Shown one piece after another: positions 1-9,694 of a stretch of 64,000 nt of DNA. The stretch is taken from contig DDUM01000061.1 in the NCBI GenBank assembly GCA_002344795.1, positions 1 through 64,000 on the forward strand, read 5' to 3'. The position numbers and the translations under genes are program-made. The DNA is from Flammeovirgaceae bacterium UBA2338. Lineage in GTDB: Bacteria; Bacteroidota; Bacteroidia; Cytophagales; Cyclobacteriaceae. Numbering within the stretch: position 1 is the first letter of the stretch; each line of letters starts with the position of its first letter. Below the pieces are notes generated by a model, which saw only the letters and a program-made list of their open reading frames with translations, was not told the origin of the DNA and made no database searches.

Positions 1-567
1 ATAGATATTGACTATCGGGGCAGTGCAGGTTACGGTCGCGACTGGCGTACAGGTATCTACAGGTTCATGGGAGGAAAAGATTTGACCGATAATGTAGATG
101 CTGCCAAGCTATTGGCAGACAAGTACAATGTTGATCCCAAACGCATCGGGATATATGGAGGATCGTATGGAGGATTTATCACATTAATGGGCATGTTTAC
201 TACCCCAGATGTTTTTGCGGCTGGAGCAGCATTAAGGCCTGTTACCGATTGGGCGCACTACAACCACCGGTATACTTCCAACATTCTCAATGTACCTTAT
301 GCCGATAGCATTGCTTATGTAAAAAGTTCTCCGATCTACCATGCGGAAGGATTGAAAGGAGCATTGCTGATGTGCCATGGAATGGTAGACACCAACGTGC
401 ACTTTCAGGATGTGGTAAGGTTATCTCAACGACTAATCGAATTGGGCAAAGACAATTGGGAGCTTGCTGTTTATCCTGTAGAAAACCATGGCTTTGTAGA
501 ACCAAGTAGTTGGACCGATGAGTACAAACGGATTTTCAAACTCTTTGAAGACAATCTCAACCCCTGA
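1..567 (+). CDS. S9 family prolyl oligopeptidase / DPP-IV-like peptidase, C-terminal part (5' end outside window)
   Basis: The frame is open from base 1, so the start lies upstream; about 188 residues remain. This is the alpha/beta-hydrolase catalytic domain of an S9 serine peptidase, a family that removes dipeptides or cuts short peptides after proline. The nucleophile sits in GIYGGSYGGF (Ser near residue 61). The acid is probably the Asp of HGMVDTNV, and the catalytic His is in ENHGF close to the C-terminus. The missing N-terminal part should be the beta-propeller. It ends 44 bases before a strong terminator. An M28 and an S10 peptidase lie nearby, which suggests a peptide-degradation neighbourhood. 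The family is secure; the exact specificity is not visible. Confidence 0.9.
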   Translation: MDIDYRGSAGYGRDWRTGIYRFMGGKDLTDNVDAAKLLADKYNVDPKRIGIYGGSYGGFITLMGMFTTPDVFAAGAALRPVTDWAHYNHRYTSNILNVPYADSIAYVKSSPIYHAEGLKGALLMCHGMVDTNVHFQDVVRLSQRLIELGKDNWELAVYPVENHGFVEPSSWTDEYKRIFKLFEDNLNP

Positions 568-610
568 CCTATTTTCGAGGCAGGGTTCATTTTGATTTTC
601 ATTATCCACA

Positions 611-650
611 CAATAATACTCATGCGCAATGCATGAGTATTATTGTTTTT
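611..650 (+). terminator. Rho-independent terminator after the S9 peptidase
   Basis: A perfect 15-bp stem (611-625 pairs with 631-645) with a 5-base loop is followed at once by five T. It is placed 44 bases after the peptidase stop codon. The stem is AT-rich except near the loop. Because the stem is flanked by A/T on both sides it is nearly symmetrical, but only the plus-strand orientation fits an upstream gene. Confidence 0.85.
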
Positions 651-669
651 CAAGGCCTTAATAATTTTG
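643..669 (+). promoter_or_regulatory. Candidate Bacteroidota promoter for the TPR lipoprotein gene
   Basis: TAATTTTG at 662-669 matches the Bacteroidota -7 consensus TAnnTTTG. A TTG at 643-645 could be the -33 element, but the 16-base spacer is slightly shorter than the usual 17-23. The predicted transcript would begin near 675, giving a leader of about 26 bases before the ATG at 701. Confidence 0.45.
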
Positions 670-700
670 TACATTTAGGGTATCCTAACCTATCCCAACC

Positions 701-2338
701 ATGCAATTCAAGAAAGTGACCCAAACTGTTCTTTATTCATTGTGTCTCTTTGTTTTAGCTTCCTGTTCTGCACCAAAGGATAACGACAAACTAGGCAGTG
801 TTTACTTCGATGTAACCGGCTCAGAGGAAGCAATAAAACATTTTGAAGAAGGTCTTCTGTTACTTCACAGTTTTGAATTTGATGATGCGGCAACCGCTTT
901 CATTGAAGCTCAAAAATCAGACTCCACCATGGCGATGGCCTATTGGGGCGAGGCGATGACATACAATCATCCGTTGTGGGCAGAGCAGTCCTATGAAGAA
1001 GCCACCACAGCATTGAATAAGCTCAGTGATTCTCCGGAAGAAAGAGTAGAGAAATCTTCCACAGCCATTGAAAAAGACTTTATGAGGGCTGTCAACATCC
1101 TTTATGGAGAAGGGAGTAAATATGACCGTGATGTGGCTTATTCCGAGTTCATGGCTGAGGTCTACAAAAATTATCCTGAGAGCCAGGAGGCGGCAGCCTT
1201 CTATGCGCTTTCCTTGTTAGGCTCTGTGCCAGTGGGGCGCGATGAAGAAATCTATGAAAAAGGTGCGGTAATCGCCAAAGGCATTCTAGAGGAAAACCCA
1301 AATCATCCAGGCGCATTGCACTACCTCATCCATTCTTATGATGATCCCGACCATGCAAGTGCTGCCGTGGAGGCTGCCAACCGTTATATGCAAGTGGCCT
1401 CTGCCGCTGGACATGCTTTACACATGCCTTCACATATCTACGTAGCGATGGGCATGTGGGATGATGTAGTGCGATCCAATGAACAATCTTATGCAGCGAG
1501 CGTAAAGAGAATGAAAGAAAAGAACCTTAACAACGATGCCAGAGGTTATCATGCATTGCAATGGCTTGTGTATGGCTACTTACAACAAGGTAGAATAGAA
1601 GAAGCCCGACAAATAGTGCATGACATGGCGCAATATACTTCCGAACTCCCTTCTGCCAGAGCAAGGGTACACATGAGCATTATCAAAGGTGCCTATCTGG
1701 TGGAGTCAGAAGATTGGACAAGTGAAGAATCCAACATTGAGGTAGATCAATCCGGACTTAATATTAGCATTGTAGCCACCAATAAGTTTTTGGATGGCAT
1801 GAAAGCCTATCAACAAAAAAATACCGAGTTGTTAGATGAGCAAATCAATACCCTTGAAAAAGAAAGATTAAAAGTCACCATTCAAATTGAAAACAAAGGA
1901 ATTGCCCTTTGTAGTGGGGTGGGGTGGGAATCACAAAAAGCCAATCAATTGGATGTAGATCAGGCTCAGGTAATGGAAATGGAACTACGCGGTTTGGCTG
2001 CCGACCTGAAGGGAAATAAAGAGGAAGCCAATGACTGGTTGAAGAAGGCTTCCCAGTTAGAACAAAACATCAGCTACTCTTATGGGCCTCCTACAGTAGT
2101 TAAGCCTTCATTTGAATTATATGGAGAGTGGCTGGTTGAAAATAATCGATTTGAAGAGGCTCTTGCTCAATTTGACTACAGCCTTAAGCGAGCACCAAAG
2201 CGTATCTTATCACTAAGAGGCAAGCTTGCCGTTGCTAAAGCTTTGGGCAATGCTGCGTTAGAAAATGAAGCTCAAACACTATTGGATGAGGCGCTTCAAA
2301 AAGCAGATAACATAGTTGCCACATCACAAATTTTATAA
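701..2338 (+). CDS. TPR-repeat lipoprotein
   Basis: A 545-residue protein with a type II signal peptide: hydrophobic core followed by the lipobox LASC (Cys 22), so it is probably anchored in a membrane. The rest is helical and TPR-like: an N-terminal repeat around EEGLLLLHSFEFDDAATAF, central tracts such as NPNHPGALHYLIHSY and a C-terminal repeat around NRFEEALAQFDYSLKRAP. Similar proteins are common in environmental Bacteroidota and are annotated only as tetratricopeptide repeat proteins. No catalytic motif is visible. A BASS-family transporter follows after 12 bases, so the two are probably co-transcribed; whether they work together is unknown. Confidence 0.85.
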   Translation: MQFKKVTQTVLYSLCLFVLASCSAPKDNDKLGSVYFDVTGSEEAIKHFEEGLLLLHSFEFDDAATAFIEAQKSDSTMAMAYWGEAMTYNHPLWAEQSYEEATTALNKLSDSPEERVEKSSTAIEKDFMRAVNILYGEGSKYDRDVAYSEFMAEVYKNYPESQEAAAFYALSLLGSVPVGRDEEIYEKGAVIAKGILEENPNHPGALHYLIHSYDDPDHASAAVEAANRYMQVASAAGHALHMPSHIYVAMGMWDDVVRSNEQSYAASVKRMKEKNLNNDARGYHALQWLVYGYLQQGRIEEARQIVHDMAQYTSELPSARARVHMSIIKGAYLVESEDWTSEESNIEVDQSGLNISIVATNKFLDGMKAYQQKNTELLDEQINTLEKERLKVTIQIENKGIALCSGVGWESQKANQLDVDQAQVMEMELRGLAADLKGNKEEANDWLKKASQLEQNISYSYGPPTVVKPSFELYGEWLVENNRFEEALAQFDYSLKRAPKRILSLRGKLAVAKALGNAALENEAQTLLDEALQKADNIVATSQIL

Positions 2339-2350
2339 TCACACAGCAAT

Positions 2351-3256
2351 TTGTCGATAGACAGCGCTCATCTCAATTTTAGTCAGGACTCATTGTGGGT
2401 ACTTAATTTGTGTCTGGCCATCATCATGTTTGGTGTGGCGCTCGATATCAAATGGGAAGATTTCAAAAAAGTTTTCATATCTCCCAAAGCCACCTTCGTG
2501 GGATTGTTCTTGCAATTTATTCTTCTCCCCGCCACAACATTTTTGTTGGTTTGGATTCTTCAGCCGAGACCAAGTATTGCACTGGGAATGATACTCGTAG
2601 CGGCATGCCCGGGAGGAAACATTTCCAATTTCATGACACATCTTTCAAAAGGAAATACGGCACTCTCGGTTAGCTTAACTTCTATAGGAACACTGCTCGC
2701 CATTGTAATGACTCCTTTGAATTTACAAGTATGGGCGAGCATGTATCCGCCCACCGCAGCCATTTTAAATGAGGTAAGCCTAAACCCATGGGAGATGTTA
2801 GAAACAATAGCCGTACTTATTGGTATACCGTTGATATTAGGAATGGCCATCAGTAACAAGTTTCCAATCATTGCAGCAACTATCTCCAAGCGTGTAAAAC
2901 CTATTTCGATTTTCATTTTTGCCATGTTTGTAATCGTGGCCTTTGCCAATAACCTGGATACATTTCTTGAGTTTATCCATCTGGTTATCATTTTTGTTTT
3001 CATCCACAATCTGGTCGCTCTTTCACTTGGATACAATGTGGCAAGGCTTTTTAAATTAGGTATTGAAAACAGAAAAACATTGGCCATCGAAACTGGTATA
3101 CAAAATTCTGGATTAGGCCTCATCCTCATCTTTGGGTTCTTCCAAGGGCTTGGTGGAATGGCTATTGTTGCTGCATGGTGGGGGATTTGGCACATCCTGT
3201 CAGGGCTTGCCATCTCATCTTATTGGTCACGCAAGACCACAACACAAACGACCTAG
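2351..3256 (+). CDS. BASS family (bile acid:sodium symporter-like) membrane transporter
   Basis: A 301-residue very hydrophobic protein with about eight to nine membrane segments. The N-terminal LCLAIIMFGVALDIKWEDF and the tract AACPGGNISNFMTHLSKG, carrying the conserved PGGxxSN turn, are typical of the bile acid:sodium symporter family, which imports organic anions with sodium. The start is TTG, 12 bases after the TPR gene stop; the next ATG in frame (2426) would remove part of the first membrane helix, so TTG is preferred. The substrate cannot be told from sequence; bacterial members carry pantoate, 2-keto acids and other anions. Confidence 0.85.
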   Translation: MSIDSAHLNFSQDSLWVLNLCLAIIMFGVALDIKWEDFKKVFISPKATFVGLFLQFILLPATTFLLVWILQPRPSIALGMILVAACPGGNISNFMTHLSKGNTALSVSLTSIGTLLAIVMTPLNLQVWASMYPPTAAILNEVSLNPWEMLETIAVLIGIPLILGMAISNKFPIIAATISKRVKPISIFIFAMFVIVAFANNLDTFLEFIHLVIIFVFIHNLVALSLGYNVARLFKLGIENRKTLAIETGIQNSGLGLILIFGFFQGLGGMAIVAAWWGIWHILSGLAISSYWSRKTTTQTT

Positions 3257-3332
3257 GTAGTAATCAAACGCATAAAAAAGTATTGGATAATGCCATCTGC
3301 ATAATATATTATGTAACGCTTAGTTTCTTTGA

Positions 3333-3340
3333 TAACTTTG
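3333..3340 (+). promoter_or_regulatory. Candidate -7 promoter element for the M28 peptidase
   Basis: TAACTTTG matches TAnnTTTG and lies 23 bases before the ATG at 3364. No TTG is found at the expected upstream spacing, so only half of the promoter is recognisable. Confidence 0.35.
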
Positions 3341-3363
3341 CTGACCAAATTTCAATTAAAACT

Positions 3364-4824
3364 ATGAAAAGATTACTTAACAATTATTTATTGCTGCTAG
3401 TTGGCCTTTTCCTATTCTCTTGTGGTCAGGAGAAAGTAGAGACACTATCAGATACTTTTAAACGCATCAATGATGAGGTGATGCAAAACTCTAAGGCCTA
3501 CGCTACCCTAGGGGAAGCAACCTCAACAATTGGGCACCGGCTCACAGGATCAGAAAATGGCGCTAAAGCTGAAGAATATACCTACAACAAATTCAAAGAA
3601 TACGGATTTGATGATGTAAAATACCTGGAGTTTGAAGTTGAAGCTTGGTCGAGAGGAGACATTGAAGTAAAAATCGATGGCACCAATGTTCCCGCAGTTA
3701 CATTGGCCCACTCGCCAGTGGAGTCTGACGTTACCGGGCAACTGGTAGATATGGGTAACGGATTAGAAGCTGATTACGCAGCTAAGCCAGATGCCGTTAA
3801 AAACAAAATAGCTGTTGTGTACATCGGCATTCTTGATGGAAGCCCCGAAGGATTGAATAACCTGCACCGAAGCGAAAAGACTGCGCTTGCAATTAAGTAC
3901 GGAGCTAAAGGAATTGTGATCATTAATCAGGTAGCTAATGGAGTGCTGCTTACTGGAACTGCTTCTGTTACTGGAGAATTAATTCCAATCCCTGCTGTTT
4001 GTATTGGCAAAGAAAATGGTATGGCTTTAAAAGAAAAATTAAAGTCAAAATCTATCCAGGCTCAAATAAAGATGACCAACCACAGCAATTTGATTAAAGC
4101 ACGTGATGTAGTGGCCACTCTTAAGGGATCAGAAATACCTGAGGAGAGAATAATCATTGGAGGCCACCTTGACTCTTGGGATTTGGCTACAGGCGCAATT
4201 GACAACGGGATTGGTTCATTCTCAGTATTGGATATCGCCAGAGCATTCAAAGCCAATAACCTGACCCCTAAGCGCACAATACAATTTGTAATGTTTATGG
4301 GCGAGGAGCAAGGATTGCTCGGCTCTCGGTATATGGTAGAGCAGGAAATCAAAAATGGCACAATTGATAACATCAAGTATATGATGAATTTGGATATGTC
4401 CGGAAATCCCATTGGCATCAATGCTGGTGGCAAATTGGACGATCCTGATTTCTTTACCACACTTGGAGCAGAAATCAACAAAATTGATACCCTCTTCCAA
4501 AACCAATTTACCAACAGATCTGGTCTTCATAGCGATCATCAGCCATTTATGCTGGAAGGTGTGCCTATCGTAGGAGTAATAAGCAATCTTGATCGTTCGA
4601 TCTACGGATGTTATCACTCTGATTGTGATGATTTCGATTTAGTCAACGAAGCACATATGGTCAATACTGCCCGCTTTGGCACCATGATTTTATATGGATT
4701 GGCTAATGCTGAAGCACTCCCTGCCAAGAAAATGGATAGTGAGACCACCAAACAATTTATGATTGAAAATAACCTAAGAGAGCCCTTAACAATCGGAGGA
4801 GATTGGAAATGGGGTGATGAATAG
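3364..4824 (+). CDS. M28 family zinc aminopeptidase, lipoprotein
   Basis: A 486-residue exopeptidase. The start at 3364 is chosen because it begins a lipoprotein signal peptide (lipobox LFSC, Cys 20); the frame is open further upstream, but that part overlaps the previous gene. Residues about 100-250 form a PA-like insert domain. The M28 domain follows with all expected metal ligands: GGHLDSWD (His, near residue 267), GAIDNGIG (bridging Asp), GEEQGLLGS (catalytic Glu and ligand Glu), NLDMSG (Asp) and GLHSDHQPF (His). Such enzymes use two zinc ions to release N-terminal amino acids. It probably acts in the periplasm or on the surface. It is close to S9 and S10 peptidase genes. Confidence 0.92.
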   Translation: MKRLLNNYLLLLVGLFLFSCGQEKVETLSDTFKRINDEVMQNSKAYATLGEATSTIGHRLTGSENGAKAEEYTYNKFKEYGFDDVKYLEFEVEAWSRGDIEVKIDGTNVPAVTLAHSPVESDVTGQLVDMGNGLEADYAAKPDAVKNKIAVVYIGILDGSPEGLNNLHRSEKTALAIKYGAKGIVIINQVANGVLLTGTASVTGELIPIPAVCIGKENGMALKEKLKSKSIQAQIKMTNHSNLIKARDVVATLKGSEIPEERIIIGGHLDSWDLATGAIDNGIGSFSVLDIARAFKANNLTPKRTIQFVMFMGEEQGLLGSRYMVEQEIKNGTIDNIKYMMNLDMSGNPIGINAGGKLDDPDFFTTLGAEINKIDTLFQNQFTNRSGLHSDHQPFMLEGVPIVGVISNLDRSIYGCYHSDCDDFDLVNEAHMVNTARFGTMILYGLANAEALPAKKMDSETTKQFMIENNLREPLTIGGDWKWGDE

Positions 4825-4847
4825 TTACAAGAAAACGTTATAACAAG

Positions 4848-4989
4848 AAAGAGGCTGTCTCAAAAGTTAAAGAATGTCGTTTTTCTGAGCGAAAGCGAAG
4901 AATCTCCATAGTTTGAATTTACAATTATGGGATGTTTCTCCGCCTACTGGCGGATCAACCAAACGTGACACTTTTGAGACAGCCTCTTT
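4848..4989 (+). repeat. MITE-like element with 20-bp perfect terminal inverted repeats
   Basis: The left arm 4848-4867 (AAAGAGGCTGTCTCAAAAGT) is the exact reverse complement of the right arm 4970-4989. The 142-base unit lies between two convergent genes and has no gene of its own. The interior contains a TCTGAGCGAAAGCGAAGAATCTCC-type segment. From memory, sequences with the GAGGCTGTCTCAAAAGT arm and this interior are scattered through many Bacteroidota genomes. It may serve as a two-way terminator for the M28 and S10 genes, since the arms would form a long hairpin in RNA and T-rich sequence follows the right arm. Confidence 0.7.
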
Positions 4990-5005
4990 TCTTTTTTCAT
5001 TATCC

Positions 5006-6478
5006 CTAATTCTTAATTACTGCATTATCGTAAAAACCGGCAACATCCTTTTTCAACTGGATAAGGGCTGGCTTAAGGATGTACATCATATGGCCTGCCT
5101 CGTAATAAGACATAGTGATGTTGTCCCTTAGGCTTTCATCAAGAAACATATGATTTACCGTGTACTCCGTTCCGAAATAAGGCGTTGCCAAATCATAATA
5201 GGCGTTACAAAAATGCACCTTAAGGTATGGGTTTTGGTGCATCGCTGAACGCAGGCTTTCTGCAACATTAAGGTATTGGTTCTGCACATTGTTATAGTTC
5301 CATGGCCTGGCCTTTCCTCCGGTATAGTATGGATTGTCCTCTGTAAATTTCAATTCTCTCCGCAGGTAATCATTAATGGCCATAGCATACGGTCCCAGAA
5401 TAGCTGCATTACTAGGGTCAAACTCATAGCGCTCTCCCGCATCATCATAATCAAAACCTGTAAAGCGGCCATCCAAACGTCCCACAGTTTTTCCATCCGT
5501 GCGCAGCAGCTCTTTTACAAACCTGCCAATGTTAATGCGGTAATTGGTTTGACGGATATACGCTTCACTCAACCCTGTGTAACGGTGAAGCTTTGAAGTA
5601 ATGGATTGCTTTTCTGCCGCTGTCATTTGGTCTCCTTTCATCAGCGCGGAAGCGTATTCGCCCAAAGCAAACTCTTCCACCTCATCCAAAAATGGTTTTA
5701 GCTCCTTATACTGGGGATCCACTTTCTTATGATACCAGGCTATCGCACTATAGGTAGGCAGATAGGTAACTGCTGGTAAATCATTTCCCTTGTGCATTAC
5801 TTCTGTCTGCCAATTCAATACCGCAGACACAAGCACAATTCCATTGAGGTACATGCCGTAGGCACGCGCCAAATAACTGGAAAGGCCTGCAGCACGTATA
5901 GTGCCATAACTCTCACCTGCAATAAATTTAGGTGAGCCCCAGCGCTCAAACCGGCTTGTTGCCAAATGAATAAATGCGCCTACCGACTCGATATCTTCCT
6001 CGTAGCCAAGAAATTCCTTCTTATCCACACCATCCAATGGGCGGCTATAGCCTGTCATGATGGGGTCGATAAAAATTAAATCCGTGGCATCAAGCCATGA
6101 ATATTCATTGTCAACAATTTTATATGGAGGGGGAGTTGGTGCTCCGAAATCTGTCATGGCTATTCTTCTGGGACCCAACGCTCCCATGTGCAACCACATG
6201 GAAGGAGCTCCTGGCCCTCCATTAAACGTAAAAGTAATAGGGCGTTTTGTCGGGTCTGTTACTCCGTCTTTTTGATAATAAATAAAAAACATCTTCCCTC
6301 TGGGATTTCCGTTTTCATCAGGGATTAACATATATCCAGTTGTAGCTGTGTAGTTAATGGCCTGACCATTTATGGTAACCTTATGTTGGGTTTTAGACAG
6401 AACAGGTGCTGCAGCTTTGTCTTGCGACTGGGCAACAGAGTAAATAAATACAAATAGGGTAATAATAAAATTCTTCAT
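5006..6478 (-). CDS. S10 family serine carboxypeptidase
   Basis: A 490-residue secreted enzyme with an N-terminal signal peptide ending in SVAQSQ. The peptidase S10 fold is clear: oxyanion region NGGPGAPSMW (residues 86-95), nucleophile Ser 190 in FIAGESYGT, Asp in CNAYYDLATPYF and His in YEAGHMMYI. Members remove C-terminal amino acids at acidic pH in eukaryotes; the bacterial relatives are less studied. It starts 18 bases after the stop of the upstream VPS10-like gene, so it is very probably co-transcribed with it. Length agrees with bacterial S10 proteins (about 490-500). Confidence 0.92.
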   Translation of the reverse strand: MKNFIITLFVFIYSVAQSQDKAAAPVLSKTQHKVTINGQAINYTATTGYMLIPDENGNPRGKMFFIYYQKDGVTDPTKRPITFTFNGGPGAPSMWLHMGALGPRRIAMTDFGAPTPPPYKIVDNEYSWLDATDLIFIDPIMTGYSRPLDGVDKKEFLGYEEDIESVGAFIHLATSRFERWGSPKFIAGESYGTIRAAGLSSYLARAYGMYLNGIVLVSAVLNWQTEVMHKGNDLPAVTYLPTYSAIAWYHKKVDPQYKELKPFLDEVEEFALGEYASALMKGDQMTAAEKQSITSKLHRYTGLSEAYIRQTNYRINIGRFVKELLRTDGKTVGRLDGRFTGFDYDDAGERYEFDPSNAAILGPYAMAINDYLRRELKFTEDNPYYTGGKARPWNYNNVQNQYLNVAESLRSAMHQNPYLKVHFCNAYYDLATPYFGTEYTVNHMFLDESLRDNITMSYYEAGHMMYILKPALIQLKKDVAGFYDNAVIKN

Positions 6479-6496
6479 TTCTAATAAAAATATGAC

Positions 6497-9400
6497 TTAC
6501 ATTTTAGTGGGTTCCTTCTTCATCATTATCATCTCGATACCTTTTTCCTTGATCATATCATTGATAGATGATACGTTGCTATCGATAAGGGCATCCAGTT
6601 TATTCAACTCATCATCAATTTGTTTTGAAAGCTCTACCCGAACCTGCTCTGCCTGTTGAGTAGGGGGATAATCTCCCGTTCCTTGTTCGTACATCAAAAA
6701 CGCCAATCTGTTGTTGAGCTTAACACCAAAATTCAAAGGATCCTGACTTGCTTCATTCTTAGTCTGATGAATATTGTTTTCAATTACCGTAAGGTCATCC
6801 TGAAATTTTTTCATTGCATCCAGCAAGTTTTTATTTTCCGGCTTTTCGTCCACCTTGGTCTTCACATAGTTCATATCTGTTTTAATCCTTCTTATATCAA
6901 GAATACCCTGATGGGCATCACTTACTTTATCCCGTACTTTAGACAGGAAATCAAACTGATCCTGAAATTCCTGTTGTGTGGTTGTCACACGTGGATCTTT
7001 TACAATTTCAAATTCCTGTTCAGTTGTCTGCCCGTTCACTGTTAATCTGGCTTTGTATTTTCCAGGTACTGCCTTTGGTCCAATATTAGGAGAGGAATAA
7101 AACACAAGGCCTGGGAATGTTTTGTAGCCGGGGTAACGCATGTTCCAGACAAACCTATTCCCCCCCTTGTTTACTTTTAATTGTGTGCCGCGATCTTTCG
7201 ACTTGTTGGAAAATGTTTGAATTACATCTCCATCCATCTCCATTACCTCAATGGACACCTCACTCTTTTCATCAATGCCTGATACATAGTAGTGCATCAT
7301 TACTCCGTTAGGATGGTTTTCTCCTTCCAGTCTTCTGTCGGGGCTTCCCCAACCTGACCCACCAGCCATTCTATAAGTTGGCATCGGCTTAAAAAGATGC
7401 GATTTTTTAGTTTCAATGTCTTTTGACAATTGCTGAAGAGGAGTAAGGTCATCAATCATCCAAAAGCTTCTGCCATGTGTCGCTGCTATTAGGTTATCAT
7501 TCTTCACCACCAGATCATGAATAGGAACAGGTGGGAGGTTTAATTGAAACGCTGACCAACTCGTGCCATCATCAAATGACACCCACATTCCTTTTTCTGT
7601 TCCCGCATACAATAATCCTTTTCTCTTTTGATCTGCCCTTACCACTCTTACATATTCCTCAGCTGGTATGCCTTTTGTAATCAGCGACCAGGTTTTTCCA
7701 TAGTCTTCCGTTTTATAAATGTAGGGAGCGTTGTCACCAAACTTATACGAAGTCCCTACCACATACGCTCCTCCTTTTACAAAAGGATTCACATCAATAC
7801 TGTTCATCATATTATTCTTAGGCGCCATGGGTGGTGTAACATTGTTCCAGGTCTTTCCTCCGTCCTGTGTCAGGTACACCAGTCCATCATCCGAACCTGT
7901 CCAGATTTCATTTTCTGTGTAGGGTGATTCGGTGATCACAAAAATATTGGCATAGTATTCTGCGCCTGTATTGTCTTGCGTAATCGGGCCACCTGAAGAC
8001 TTAATGGTCTCCGGATCATTGCGGGTTAGATCGGGGCTAATCACTTCCCAGCTTTGACCTCCATTAGTGGTAGCGTGTAGATGATTTGACCCGGCATACA
8101 ATTTCTTTGGGTTATGGGTACTGAAAACTACTGGGTAGTTCCAGTTGAAACGATACTTCATTACCTCTGCCCCAGAACCTGCTGGAAGATCAGGCCATAC
8201 ATTAGTGGATCTCTCCTGGCCAGTTTCCAGATTCTCCATATTCATGTACCCTTTGTAACCTCCACCATAAATAATGTTATTGTTCAAAGGATCAGGTGCC
8301 ACATGTGCGCTTTCACCCAGTGCCAATGCTATCCAATCGCTTTCAGTAATGGCTACACCATTACCTCTGTGATTGATTCGAACACTTGAGTTGTCTTGTT
8401 GCGCACCATAAATCCTGTAGGGAAAATGATTGTCGGTAGAGACCCTATAAAACTGAGCAGTAGGTTGGTTGTGATAGGTAGTCCAGTTTTCTCCTCCATC
8501 ATTGGATACCTGCGCTCCTCCATCATCCGCAATAACCATTCGCTGATTGTTATTGGGATCAATCCATAAATCATGGTGATCTCCGTGAGGTGCATTCTTT
8601 AATTCAAACGAAACACCCCCATCCTTGGAAACACCATAACTTACGTTCATCACCCACACTTTATCTTCGTTTTGCGTGTCGGCCGTAATTCGGGTATAGT
8701 ACCATGCCCGTTGGCGTAGTGCTCTGTCCTCATTCACTTTTTTCCAGGTTGCCCCGGCATCATCTGATCTATATACTCCTCCTTTTGCATTTTCAATAAT
8801 AGACCAAACACGGTTTGAATTAACAGGAGAAACGGTTACACCGATAATTCCATTCGGCCCTTCAGGCATGCCGGGGTTATCGGTAAGTTCATCCCAGGTA
8901 TCACCTCCATCAGTACTTTTCCAAAGTTTGGAATCAGGTCCACCACTGTCCATTCTGTACCCGTTGCGTTTAATGTTCCACGTACTGGCATACAGAATGC
9001 GTGCATTGTTAGGATCAAATGTCAAATCAACGGCACCTGCTTTATCATTTATAAACAAAACCCGTTCCCATGTAGCTCCTCCATCTTTACTTCTGTACAC
9101 GCCACGCATGTCATTGGGTTTCCACAAATTTCCCATGGCGGCCACATATACCAAGTCCGGATTCTTCGGATGAATTCTTATTCTTCCAATATGCTTGGAG
9201 TCTTTTAGTCCGATGTGCTTCCACGTAGTTCCGGCATCAACACTTTTCCAAACTCCCCATCCTGATGACACATTGCTTCTCACACCTTGTTCACCCTCAC
9301 CCACGTAAACCACATTGGGGTCGCTCTCTGAAACTGCAACAGCTCCTATCGTTCCTCCAAAATATTTATCCGTGATGTTAAACCATGTTTGTCCGGCATC

Positions 9401-9658
9401 CACACTTTTCCACACGCCTCCACCAACAGCTCCGAAGTAATAGGTGTTGGGATCGCCTACTACACCTGTTGCCGTCACTGATCTGCCTCCCCGAAAAGGA
9501 CCGAGCTCTCGCCATTTTATGCCTTCATAGTATTGCTGATCAAATGTTAAAGCAGCACTGGAATTGTTTGCAGTAGCCGTTCCTTTTCTTCGTTGTGCAG
9601 AAGCGCTCTCGATGACGAGCATTGACAGCACAAACAGGGCTAATAATTTTACTCTCAT
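6497..9658 (-). CDS. Secreted BNR/VPS10-type beta-propeller protein, paralogue 1
   Basis: A 1,053-residue protein with a signal peptide (to about residue 21, ESASAQ). Residues about 45-750 carry many Asp-box/BNR repeats of the S-x-DGG-x-TW type (GVWKSVDAGQTWFN, GVYRSKDGGATWER), as in sortilin/VPS10 and sialidase-like propellers. The C-terminal third has an Ig-like region (KVNKGGNRFVWNMRYPGYK) and a helical stretch (about 900-1040) ending in a Met/Lys-rich tail. It has no T9SS sorting domain. It is a clear paralogue of the upstream gene, with the same order and nearly the same length. Bacteroidota members are annotated glycosyl hydrolase or sortilin-like, but no glycosidase active site is visible; I infer a binding or scaffold role with the S10 peptidase. 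Confidence 0.88.
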   Translation of the reverse strand: MRVKLLALFVLSMLVIESASAQRRKGTATANNSSAALTFDQQYYEGIKWRELGPFRGGRSVTATGVVGDPNTYYFGAVGGGVWKSVDAGQTWFNITDKYFGGTIGAVAVSESDPNVVYVGEGEQGVRSNVSSGWGVWKSVDAGTTWKHIGLKDSKHIGRIRIHPKNPDLVYVAAMGNLWKPNDMRGVYRSKDGGATWERVLFINDKAGAVDLTFDPNNARILYASTWNIKRNGYRMDSGGPDSKLWKSTDGGDTWDELTDNPGMPEGPNGIIGVTVSPVNSNRVWSIIENAKGGVYRSDDAGATWKKVNEDRALRQRAWYYTRITADTQNEDKVWVMNVSYGVSKDGGVSFELKNAPHGDHHDLWIDPNNNQRMVIADDGGAQVSNDGGENWTTYHNQPTAQFYRVSTDNHFPYRIYGAQQDNSSVRINHRGNGVAITESDWIALALGESAHVAPDPLNNNIIYGGGYKGYMNMENLETGQERSTNVWPDLPAGSGAEVMKYRFNWNYPVVFSTHNPKKLYAGSNHLHATTNGGQSWEVISPDLTRNDPETIKSSGGPITQDNTGAEYYANIFVITESPYTENEIWTGSDDGLVYLTQDGGKTWNNVTPPMAPKNNMMNSIDVNPFVKGGAYVVGTSYKFGDNAPYIYKTEDYGKTWSLITKGIPAEEYVRVVRADQKRKGLLYAGTEKGMWVSFDDGTSWSAFQLNLPPVPIHDLVVKNDNLIAATHGRSFWMIDDLTPLQQLSKDIETKKSHLFKPMPTYRMAGGSGWGSPDRRLEGENHPNGVMMHYYVSGIDEKSEVSIEVMEMDGDVIQTFSNKSKDRGTQLKVNKGGNRFVWNMRYPGYKTFPGLVFYSSPNIGPKAVPGKYKARLTVNGQTTEQEFEIVKDPRVTTTQQEFQDQFDFLSKVRDKVSDAHQGILDIRRIKTDMNYVKTKVDEKPENKNLLDAMKKFQDDLTVIENNIHQTKNEASQDPLNFGVKLNNRLAFLMYEQGTGDYPPTQQAEQVRVELSKQIDDELNKLDALIDSNVSSINDMIKEKGIEMIMMKKEPTKM

Positions 9659-9694
9659 GGTATCTGGTTTGGGTTTGGTTTTTTTAAATAAAAG

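Noticed and set aside
2560..3213. 217-residue minus-strand frame
   Set aside because: It is the antisense of the BASS transporter gene; the plus strand has the recognisable family motifs.
4913..5131. 72-residue plus-strand frame across the MITE
   Set aside because: It runs through the inverted-repeat element and the end of the S10 gene, with no coding signature.
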